A DNA stretch of 6,654 nt. Origin: Desulfuromonadaceae bacterium (GTDB lineage: Bacteria > Desulfobacterota > Desulfuromonadia > Geobacterales > Pseudopelobacteraceae). This document shows positions 1 to 5,778 of the stretch, in pieces. The stretch lies in NCBI GenBank assembly GCA_028686145.1, contig JAQUCQ010000186.1:1-6654 (forward strand), written 5' to 3'. Below the pieces are notes generated by a model. The model was not told where the DNA came from. It was given only the letters and a program-made list of their open reading frames with translations, and searched no databases. The translations under genes were made by a program, and so were the position numbers. Within the stretch, counting starts at the first letter, position 1. The number at the start of each line of letters is the position of its first letter.

Positions 1-483
1 TCCGATCTGGCCTCGCTAATGGTGGCGGGTCGCGTCGGATCGGCCATCACCGCAGAATTGGGCACAATGGTGGTGACTGAGCAGGTTGATGCGATGCGGG
101 TGGAAGGTACTGATATTATCAAGCGCCTGGTTGGACCGCGTCTCAAAGCCATGCTGCTGGCTTTGCCGCTCCTGACGATCGTGACCGATATGGTTTCTAT
201 CTTTGGCGGCTATATCATGTCAGCCGGCTATCAGATCAATCCGCTCATGTACATCAGCGGGCTGCCCCAGTTCATGGTATTCCAGGACCTGATCGAGGGT
301 GTGGTGAAACCGGCGGTGTTCGGCGGAATTATCGCCATTACCGGATGTTACGTTGGTCTTAATACCAAGGGGGGGGCAGAAGGAGTCGGCGCGGCAGCAA
401 AGAAGGCTGTTGTGCTCTCTTCGGTTCTGATCCTCATCTGCGATTTTTTTATAGCGAAGATATTTGTCGTTTTCAGAGGATAA
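1..483 (+). CDS. mlaE: MlaE-type phospholipid ABC transporter permease, C-terminal part (5' end outside window)
   Basis: This is the inner-membrane permease of an Mla-type retrograde/anterograde phospholipid transporter; it would pair with the MlaF and MlaD encoded just downstream. The frame is open from base 1, giving 160 residues. MlaE proteins are usually about 255-260 aa, so roughly the first 100 are missing. Visible family hallmarks are the GRVGSAITAELGTM stretch (residues 10-23) followed by TEQVDAM (26-32), the classic signature of this permease family. Three hydrophobic segments follow, at about 48-75, 93-120 and 133-158. A GGAEGVG motif near residues 124-130 precedes the last one. The ATG at position 19 is internal, not the true start. 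The gene ends one base before the EVE gene, whose ribosome-binding site lies in the last two codons. An 8-G run sits in the coding region. Family assignment is very secure; mechanism in this organism is inferred from homologues. Confidence 0.95.
   Translation, partial: SDLASLMVAGRVGSAITAELGTMVVTEQVDAMRVEGTDIIKRLVGPRLKAMLLALPLLTIVTDMVSIFGGYIMSAGYQINPLMYISGLPQFMVFQDLIEGVVKPAVFGGIIAITGCYVGLNTKGGAEGVGAAAKKAVVLSSVLILICDFFIAKIFVVFRG
369..376 (+). repeat. G8 homopolymer inside mlaE
   Basis: Eight consecutive G residues span the end of a Lys codon, two GGG Gly codons and the first base of an Ala codon, in the conserved GGAEG region of MlaE. The frame is intact as read. Runs of this length can slip during replication, and they are also prone to sequencing indels. 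Confidence 0.9.
475..480 (+). promoter_or_regulatory. Ribosome-binding site of the EVE-domain gene
   Basis: AGAGGA lies 4 nt upstream of the ATG at 485 and is made of the last two sense codons (Arg, Gly) of mlaE. It decides the start: the in-frame ATG at 464 would add seven residues (MSFSEDN) before the conserved MAYWLFKTEP beginning of the family. Confidence 0.7.
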
Positions 484-484
484 T

Positions 485-967
485 ATGGCATATTGGCTGT
501 TTAAAACCGAACCGGGCTGTTTTTCCTTTGATGACCTGAAAAATCGTCCCGATATGACGGAACCGTGGGATGGGGTGCGCAACTTCCAGGCCCGCAATTT
601 CCTGAGGGACCAGGTCAAAAGCGGTGATCAGGTACTGTTCTATCACAGCAACATACCAGAACCTGCTGTGGTCGGCTTGGCAGAAGTCGTACGGGACGGC
701 TACCCTGATACAACCGCGCTGAATCCGAACGCCGAGCACTTCGATCCCAAAGCTTCCCCTGGCAAACCGATCTGGTATATGGTTGATCTGCGCTACGTTG
801 CGCCTCTGAAAAAAATTGTGGCCCTGGAGAGCATCAAACAGAACCCACTGCTGACTGACATGCCGCTGGTCAAGCGGAGCCGCCTTTCAATTCAACCGGT
901 AACGGAGCATGAGTGGCATATTATACTGGCCATGGGTGGAATGGCGGGAGGTATGAGAGGGCAATGA
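485..967 (+). CDS. EVE-domain protein (thymocyte nuclear protein 1-like, putative modified-base binder)
   Basis: A 160-residue single-domain protein whose whole length matches the EVE family of the PUA-like fold. Visible hallmarks are MAYWLFKTEP at the N-terminus, WDGVRNFQARNFLR (about 28-41), the GDQVLFYHSN strand (47-56), VVGLAEVV (62-69), a WYMVDLRYV strand (98-106) and RSRLSIQPVTEHEW (134-147). Structurally studied EVE domains have an aromatic pocket and are thought to bind modified nucleotides such as 5-methylcytosine derivatives in DNA or RNA; for this protein that is inference. No signal peptide is present, so it is cytosolic. The last residues (GGMAGGMRGQ) extend past the usual domain end and overlap the translation start of mlaF by 4 nt. 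The gene is embedded between mlaE and mlaF although it has no known role in lipid transport. The start at 485 is chosen over 464 for its Shine-Dalgarno site and family N-terminus. Confidence 0.92.
   Translation: MAYWLFKTEPGCFSFDDLKNRPDMTEPWDGVRNFQARNFLRDQVKSGDQVLFYHSNIPEPAVVGLAEVVRDGYPDTTALNPNAEHFDPKASPGKPIWYMVDLRYVAPLKKIVALESIKQNPLLTDMPLVKRSRLSIQPVTEHEWHIILAMGGMAGGMRGQ
946..961 (+). promoter_or_regulatory. Ribosome-binding region of mlaF
   Basis: GGGAGGT at 946-952 is a good Shine-Dalgarno match but lies 11 nt from the ATG at 964. A second, closer match, GAGAGGG (955-961), is only 2 nt away. The start also overlaps the EVE stop codon (ATGA), so translational coupling probably contributes. 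Which of the two sites is used cannot be told from sequence. Confidence 0.45.
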
Positions 968-1716
968 TCTCCAACGATTCAATCCGCATGGAAAAGCTAT
1001 GTTATTCCGTCGGAGGCCGCAGGATCCTGGAGAATTTTGACTTTCAACTGGATCGAGGCGTTAACCGCACTATTTTGGGTGTCAGCGGCGCCGGAAAAAC
1101 GACCATTCTCAAGTTACTGCTTGGCCTTCTCGAACCGGATTCCGGCACGGTTTCCATCGGAAATCTTTGTATCACCGGGTTGCCTGAATCAAGCTTCATG
1201 CAGCAGCGCAAGCAAATTGCGATTGTTTTTCAGGGAGGGGCGCTTTTTGACTCAATGACGGTCGGCGAGAATGTCGGCTATCGCCTCTTCGAGGAAGGAC
1301 ATCTTTCTCAAGCTGAAATAACGAAGATCGTGCTTGAAAAACTTGGCTTTGTTGGAGTGGAAGCGGCTATCGATCTGTACCCGGCTGAATTGTCAGGCGG
1401 TATGAAGAAACGTGTTGCGATCGCTCGCGCTTTGGCAGCTGACCCTGATTATATTTTCTTTGACGAACCGACCACCGGACTCGACCCGATAGGAGTCTAT
1501 AATATCTGCAATCTGATGCAACGTCTGCAGGCCGAAGGGAAAACAACCCTGATGGTCACTCATGATCTGGCAACCGCATTTGCAACGTCTCAGCGTTTCA
1601 CCTTTCTGCATGACGCCCATATGCTGTTTGAAGGGAGTGAAGAGGAGATGAGGTGCAGTACTATTCCCGAAGTGATCGAGTTCTTGGCCCCGACAGAGAG
1701 GTCGTTGTTCATATGA
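964..1716 (+). CDS. mlaF: MlaF-type phospholipid ABC transporter ATP-binding protein
   Basis: This is the cytosolic ATPase subunit that drives the MlaE permease. The 250-residue protein has a complete nucleotide-binding domain. It contains Walker A GVSGAGKT (residues 39-46), Q-loop Gln90 within FQGGALFDSMTVGENV, ABC signature LSGGMKKR (143-150), Walker B YIFFDE with Asp167 and Glu168, D-loop GLDP (172-175) and switch His200. The GGALFDSMTVGENV stretch after the Q-loop is typical of MlaF and related Mkl/TTG2A proteins rather than of general ABC ATPases. All catalytic residues are present, so it should be active. I chose the ATG at 964, which overlaps the EVE stop as ATGA. The longer in-frame ATG at 913 would add 17 residues that are unlike the family and lie inside the EVE coding region. 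A short C-terminal tail (about 225-250) resembles the extension through which MlaF contacts its partners in E. coli. Confidence 0.96.
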   Translation: MISNDSIRMEKLCYSVGGRRILENFDFQLDRGVNRTILGVSGAGKTTILKLLLGLLEPDSGTVSIGNLCITGLPESSFMQQRKQIAIVFQGGALFDSMTVGENVGYRLFEEGHLSQAEITKIVLEKLGFVGVEAAIDLYPAELSGGMKKRVAIARALAADPDYIFFDEPTTGLDPIGVYNICNLMQRLQAEGKTTLMVTHDLATAFATSQRFTFLHDAHMLFEGSEEEMRCSTIPEVIEFLAPTERSLFI

Positions 1717-1766
1717 TATTCGAACCCATCAGTGCAAAACAACAGGAACAGGTGGAATCAATATGA
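1713..1766 (+). CDS. Possible 17-codon mini-ORF bridging mlaF and mlaD (speculative)
   Basis: An ATG at 1713 overlaps the mlaF stop (ATGA), and the reading frame ends with a TGA at 1764-1766 that overlaps the mlaD start (again ATGA). It would encode MIFEPISAKQQEQVESI. A weak purine-rich site, AGAGAGG (1695-1701), lies 11 nt upstream. The peptide has no signal sequence or recognisable motif. The simplest role, if translated, is to carry ribosomes from mlaF to mlaD across the only sizeable gap in the operon. It could equally be chance, since mlaD has its own ribosome-binding site inside this stretch. Confidence 0.22.
   Translation: MIFEPISAKQQEQVESI
1750..1755 (+). promoter_or_regulatory. Ribosome-binding site of mlaD
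   Basis: AGGTGG lies 7 nt upstream of the ATG at 1763, a normal spacing. It supports this start, which is followed by a short basic and polar stretch and then the expected N-terminal membrane anchor. Confidence 0.7.
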
Positions 1767-2845
1767 AACGGAGTAATCAGATCGGCTGGGCTCAGGTGCG
1801 CGGCGGTGTTTTTATCCTTTTGGCGCTGATTATTTTTGCCGCCGGGGTCCTGCTGATGGGACAGAAAACAAAAATGTTTGTCGCCAAAGGGGCCATGAGA
1901 ATTGTCATGAGCAATGTTGTCGGCCTGAAAGTCGGTGCTCCGGTGTGGCTGGCCGGCGTAGACGTCGGCCTTGTCACCAATATCCTTTTTGCAGACCCGA
2001 AACACAGTAATGAGGTCAGTATCGATATTGAAGTTGATAAAGATGCTTTGAAGAAAATCGGTCCTGATTCGAAAATAACAATCAAGACCCGTGGGCTGAT
2101 GGGGGAAAAATATGTCGACATTCTCCCCTCAAAACTGTACTCCGACAAGCCCCCTACCGTAGTCCAAGGGACACCTGCAGTAATACTGGATGATGTCATA
2201 CAGAAGGCCGGCACTGCTTTTGATAAGGTTAACGGAATCATTGATAATATAAATAACGGGAAGGGGACCCTGGGGAAACTTAATCAGGACGAGACGCTTT
2301 ACAACAATATTTCACGTCTGACTATCGAAATGAAAAACCTGGTAACCACGATAAATCATGGCGAGGGGACGCTTGGCAAACTCAACCGCGATCCGGCGCC
2401 GTACAATAAATTGCTTAGCATCCTTAACCGTGCCGACCGTACTCTGCAGGACATTCAGTCGTCTGACGGGACACTTAACAAATTGATCTATGACAAGTCC
2501 CTTTACACGAAACTTACGGCTCTGGCGGACAAGAGTATCCAGGCAGCCGATGAAGTTCGCGATCTGAATAAGAAAATCATGTCAAAAGAGGGGACGGTCG
2601 GTCTGCTGCTTAACGATCGGGAATTCTATGACAAGGGTATTTCACTCCTTACCAGGGCTGAGTCCTCGGTCGAAGCGATTGAAGAAGTAACCGCAAAAGT
2701 AAAGGCGGGCGACGGGACGGCGGGCAAATTGGTCAACGACAAAGCGCTCTATAACAAAATGGACAAAATGGTTGATGACCTGGATGCGCTGGTGAAAGAT
2801 TTCAAGGAAAATCCACGGAAGTACATCAAATTTTCGGTATTTTAG
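1763..2845 (+). CDS. mlaD: MlaD-type MCE-domain phospholipid-binding protein, long helical form
   Basis: This is the membrane-anchored periplasmic subunit expected to form a ring on MlaE and pass phospholipid between permease and periplasm. The 360-residue protein has a cytosolic start, one hydrophobic anchor (about 14-33), and an MCE domain (about 40-122). The domain includes VVGLKVGAPVWLAGVDVG (52-69), typical of the first MCE strands, and GLMGEKYVDI (111-120), typical of its end. The remaining ~235 residues are predominantly helical in composition and carry five degenerate G-T-L-G-K-L-x-x-D-x-x-x-Y repeats. The protein ends in NPRKYIKFSVF, a tail ending common in long MlaD proteins. E. coli MlaD is about half this length (183 aa), so this version probably reaches further into the periplasm. 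It follows mlaF after 46 nt and precedes an M16 peptidase gene by 12 nt. The family call is secure; the reach of the tail is inferred. Confidence 0.94.
   Translation: MKRSNQIGWAQVRGGVFILLALIIFAAGVLLMGQKTKMFVAKGAMRIVMSNVVGLKVGAPVWLAGVDVGLVTNILFADPKHSNEVSIDIEVDKDALKKIGPDSKITIKTRGLMGEKYVDILPSKLYSDKPPTVVQGTPAVILDDVIQKAGTAFDKVNGIIDNINNGKGTLGKLNQDETLYNNISRLTIEMKNLVTTINHGEGTLGKLNRDPAPYNKLLSILNRADRTLQDIQSSDGTLNKLIYDKSLYTKLTALADKSIQAADEVRDLNKKIMSKEGTVGLLLNDREFYDKGISLLTRAESSVEAIEEVTAKVKAGDGTAGKLVNDKALYNKMDKMVDDLDALVKDFKENPRKYIKFSVF
2258..2791 (+). repeat. Five degenerate protein repeats in the MlaD C-terminal helical region
   Basis: Repeat cores centre on Gly-Thr pairs at MlaD residues 168-169, 202-203, 236-237, 277-278 and 318-319. 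Four units have Gly or Asp/Glu-Gly-Thr, then Gly (Asn in unit 3), Lys-Leu, two residues, and Asp, with Tyr four residues later. Unit 4 is the most divergent (GTVGLLLNDREFY). Spacing between cores is 34, 34, 41 and 41 residues. In DNA, all five glycine codons of the Gly-Thr pair are GGG followed by AC, giving GGGAC each time. Confidence 0.85.
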
Positions 2846-2849
2846 GGAG
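2844..2849 (+). promoter_or_regulatory. Ribosome-binding site of the first M16 gene
   Basis: AGGGAG overlaps the mlaD stop codon TAG (2843-2845) and lies 8 nt before the ATG at 2858. The spacing is standard and supports this start, which is followed directly by a signal sequence. Confidence 0.75.
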
Positions 2850-2857
2850 TACGGAAT

Positions 2858-4342
2858 ATGAAGCGAATCCTGCTCGTAATTACGCTTTTAGTAGCATGTA
2901 CTACACAGATATACGCTGCAACTCTCGATGAAAAAGTTGTCGAGCATACCATGAAAAACGGCATGAAACTTCTGATGGTTGAGCGCCATACCTCGCCAAC
3001 TGTCTCGGCCTGGATCCGGTTCAAGGTTGGCAGCGTCGATGAACGGAGTGATGAACGCGGGATCGCCCATATGCTGGAGCATATGCTCTTCAAGGGGACG
3101 ACCACGCTCGGGACTACGGATTATGCCGCTGAAAAACCGATCCTCGATGAGATCGAGGACGTTGCCCTCGCGTTAACAGCCGAGAAAGCAAAGAGTGAAA
3201 AGGGTAATGACGGAAAGATTGCGCTCCTTGAGAAGCAGCTGGCCACTTTGGAAGCAGCTGCGTCAAAATATGTCATCAAGGATGAATTTTTTGAACTGTA
3301 TTCAAAGAACGGAGGCACCGGCTATAACGCCTATACCAGCCGCGACGGCACCACATATATGATCAGTCTGCCGGCAAACAAACTTGAACTGTGGGCGGCA
3401 ATCGAATCTGACCGCCTGCAGCATGCGGTCCTCAGAGAGTTCTACTCCGAGCGTTCGGTAGTAATGGAGGAGCGGCGCAGGTCGTATGACGCTGATCCGG
3501 AGAGCAAGCTATGGGAAACGTTTGTAGCCTCCAGCTTCCTGACTCACCCTTACGGCCATCCGACAATCGGCTGGAAGACCGACATTGAGAATCTGACCCG
3601 CACCAAGGCCGAACGGTTTTTTCACAGCTACTATGCACCGAATAATGCCATCGTTGCCATTGTCGGAGATATTGACTCCAAAAAGACGATCGCCATGGTC
3701 GAGCGATATTTTGGTGCGATCAAACCGGGAAAAGAGCTGCCGCCGGTCACCGCCGTTGAGCCGCCTCAGTCGGGGGAACGGAGTATAGAATTGATAGCCG
3801 ATGCAGAACCAACCTTGATGATAGGATTTCACAAACCGGCTATTGGCACTCCCGATGACTATGTTTTTGACGTAATAAGTATGATTCTGAGTAATGGCCG
3901 GACCTCACGCTTTTACAAAAAGCTGGTAATTGAAAAACAGCTTGCCTCCGATATCGGGGCATTTGATGCTCCGGGACACCGTTATCCAAGCCTGTTCGTT
4001 GTAAGCGCCAATCCACGTGCTCCTCATACGGTAAAAGAGGTTGAAGATGGCATTCTGGCCGAACTGGACCTGCTGAAAACGACGCCGGTTTCCGCACGTG
4101 ACCTACAACGTATCCTTAATAAAATTGAGTACGAAGAGGCACGACGGATGGGTACCAACGGCGGACTGGCACGTAACCTGACCGAGTATGAAGCAACAAC
4201 CGGCAGCTGGCGTTATATGATCAAACACCGCGGTAAAATAGCCACAGTCACTCCCGCTGATATCATGCGGGTGGCCGCCACCTACTTCACCCGTGAAAAC
4301 CGTACCGTCGGCTTTATCACAAAAAAGGGCGGTGACAAATGA
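2858..4342 (+). CDS. Exported M16 family zinc peptidase, catalytic subunit
   Basis: A 494-residue insulinase/pitrilysin-family (M16B size) metallopeptidase. An N-terminal export signal (KR, then hydrophobic residues 4-13) is followed either by a lipobox-like LVAC with Cys14 or by signal peptidase I cleavage near Ala20. The inverted zinc motif is intact: His71, Glu74 and His75 in HMLEHMLFKGT. The third ligand is probably Glu205 in ERSVVMEERRR, with conserved Glu198 seven residues before it. About 54 extra, highly charged, helix-like residues (roughly 92-145) separate HxxEH from GGTGYNAYTS (152-161), as also seen in a subset of bacterial M16 proteins. HPYGHPTIGW (230-239) closes the first half. 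In the second half, the usual Arg/Tyr substrate-binding pair is replaced by Val357 and Ser364. It precedes a second M16 gene with a 4-nt overlap and probably works with it. The substrate is unknown; a periplasmic peptide or misfolded protein is likely. Confidence 0.93.
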   Translation: MKRILLVITLLVACTTQIYAATLDEKVVEHTMKNGMKLLMVERHTSPTVSAWIRFKVGSVDERSDERGIAHMLEHMLFKGTTTLGTTDYAAEKPILDEIEDVALALTAEKAKSEKGNDGKIALLEKQLATLEAAASKYVIKDEFFELYSKNGGTGYNAYTSRDGTTYMISLPANKLELWAAIESDRLQHAVLREFYSERSVVMEERRRSYDADPESKLWETFVASSFLTHPYGHPTIGWKTDIENLTRTKAERFFHSYYAPNNAIVAIVGDIDSKKTIAMVERYFGAIKPGKELPPVTAVEPPQSGERSIELIADAEPTLMIGFHKPAIGTPDDYVFDVISMILSNGRTSRFYKKLVIEKQLASDIGAFDAPGHRYPSLFVVSANPRAPHTVKEVEDGILAELDLLKTTPVSARDLQRILNKIEYEEARRMGTNGGLARNLTEYEATTGSWRYMIKHRGKIATVTPADIMRVAATYFTRENRTVGFITKKGGDK

Positions 4343-5778
4343 GACAACTTATTATTTCCATCTGTTTCATCTTCACTTTAATCGCACCGGCTTGCGCTGC
4401 GGAACAGCCTCCGGCAAATCCTCGAACCATGAAATTTCCCGCATTGCATTTTCAGATTCCCACAGCGGAACGGGTGGTTCTGGAGTGCGGAATGCCGGTT
4501 TATCTGTTGCGCGACACCGAACTCCCGATCATCAATATGACCGCCATGGTACGGGTCGGGTCCGTCTATGAACCTGCCGAAAAATCCGGGCTGTCCAGCA
4601 TGGCAGGCAGTGTTATGCGCAGTGGCGGCGCGGGTGGCATGGCACCGGAAAAGATCGATGACGAACTGGAATTCATGGCGTCAGCTGTCGAGAGCAGAAT
4701 CGGCAGCGATATGGGGACGGTATCTCTCACGACATTGAAGAAAAATTTTAATCGTACGCTGCAGATTTTTAGCGATGTCCTACTACGCCCGGATTTCAAT
4801 GATACACGGGTTGAAATTGCCCGCAGACAAATGATTGAAAATGTGCGGCGTCAAAACGACGATCCCAAGGAAATTGCCGACCGAGAGATCAATCGGGCCA
4901 TATATGCCGGTCATCCACTGGGAAGAATCGCGACATTTGCGTCAATCAATGCTATCTCCCGCCAGGATCTCGTTGATTTTCATCATCGCTATTTCCGGAC
5001 TGACAATATGATCCTATCGGTATCAGGCGACTTTGATCGGGCAGCGCTACTAAAAGAACTGAATGCGATTTTCAAACCGGAAAAGGGACGTCCTGCTTTG
5101 GTGTTGCCGAAGATATCCCAGCCGCAAGGCCTGTATAAGAGTGAAGTTCTCTATGGAAAAAAGGACGTCAATCAGACGGTTATCCGTATGGGGCACTTGG
5201 GTCTGACCAAGGACTCTCCCGATATTTATGCCGTGCGTCTTCTTGACTATATTCTTGGGGGGAGCTTTACATCACGGCTGATGATGGAGATTCGTACCAA
5301 TCAGGGCCTGGCGTACAATGTCGGCAGTCACTTCGACATCGGTCGCCGTTTTACCGGCAGTTTTATTGCTGAAACAGAAACCAAGGCCGGATCCACAATC
5401 AAGGCGATCGACCTGATGAAAAAAATTATTGCCAAACTGACGGCAGAGCCGGTCAGCGACGAAGAGCTGAATGCCGCCCGCGCATACATGATCAACTCGT
5501 TCATATTCGCCTTTACCAGCCCGGCTTCGATAGTTGACCAGCGTGCCCGGCTCGAATATTATGGTTACCCTGACGGCTATCTTGAACAGTATCGTGACAA
5601 CATTGCCAAAGTAACAAAAGCAGATGTACTGAGCGCGGCACGCAATTACTTGCACCCGGAAGCGTTCAAGCTGGTGGTTATCGGTGATGCGGCAAAGTTC
5701 GACCAGCCGCTTTCAACACTGGGTAACGTGCAGGCACTTGATTTAAAGCTGGATATTCCAAACGAGGTGAAACGGTAG
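4339..5778 (+). CDS. Exported M16 family protein lacking the zinc motif, probable partner subunit
   Basis: A 479-residue M16-family protein starting within the stop codon of the previous gene (ATGA). GGGCGGTGA just upstream serves as ribosome-binding region. Residues 1-20 form a Sec signal with probable cleavage after ACA (18-20). Both M16 halves are present: the N-terminal domain (about 40-250, with HPLGRI at 192-197) and the C-terminal domain (about 255-440). The zinc motif is absent. Where HxxEH should be, the protein reads S87-M-A-G90-S91, although the equivalent of the third ligand, Glu167, remains. By contrast the second half keeps GGSFTSRL (307-314) and the Arg319/Tyr326 pair in RTNQGLAY, spaced as in insulin-degrading enzyme (R824/Y831). 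It therefore should bind substrate but not cut alone. Sphingomonas Sph2681/Sph2682 and mitochondrial processing peptidase are known heterodimers with such divided labour. Pairing with its neighbour is an inference. Confidence 0.92.
   Translation: MRQLIISICFIFTLIAPACAAEQPPANPRTMKFPALHFQIPTAERVVLECGMPVYLLRDTELPIINMTAMVRVGSVYEPAEKSGLSSMAGSVMRSGGAGGMAPEKIDDELEFMASAVESRIGSDMGTVSLTTLKKNFNRTLQIFSDVLLRPDFNDTRVEIARRQMIENVRRQNDDPKEIADREINRAIYAGHPLGRIATFASINAISRQDLVDFHHRYFRTDNMILSVSGDFDRAALLKELNAIFKPEKGRPALVLPKISQPQGLYKSEVLYGKKDVNQTVIRMGHLGLTKDSPDIYAVRLLDYILGGSFTSRLMMEIRTNQGLAYNVGSHFDIGRRFTGSFIAETETKAGSTIKAIDLMKKIIAKLTAEPVSDEELNAARAYMINSFIFAFTSPASIVDQRARLEYYGYPDGYLEQYRDNIAKVTKADVLSAARNYLHPEAFKLVVIGDAAKFDQPLSTLGNVQALDLKLDIPNEVKR

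Noticed and set aside
220..618. 132-codon reverse-strand open frame across the mlaE/EVE junction
   Set aside because: It lies antisense to two clear protein families and has no family-like motifs; it is a shadow of the coding strand.
913..963. Upstream in-frame ATG that would lengthen MlaF by 17 residues
   Set aside because: It lies inside the EVE coding region, adds residues unlike the family, and the ATGA overlap start at 964 fits better.
1792..2241. 149-codon reverse-strand open frame under mlaD
   Set aside because: Its composition is rich in Ser, Thr and Pro with no motif, and it lies fully opposite the conserved MCE domain; treated as a shadow.
3077..3088. 12-bp palindrome GAGCATATGCTC, with a CATATGCT direct repeat just upstream
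   Set aside because: It encodes Glu-His-Met-Leu of the zinc motif HMLEHML, so the symmetry follows from the protein repeat; no reason to call an operator there.
3141..3159. Perfect inverted repeat, 8-bp arms with a 3-nt loop (TCCTCGAT / ATCGAGGA)
   Set aside because: It sits within the first M16 gene and is explained by codons for an Ile-Leu-Asp-Glu-Ile-Glu-Asp stretch; no T-run follows, so it is not a terminator.
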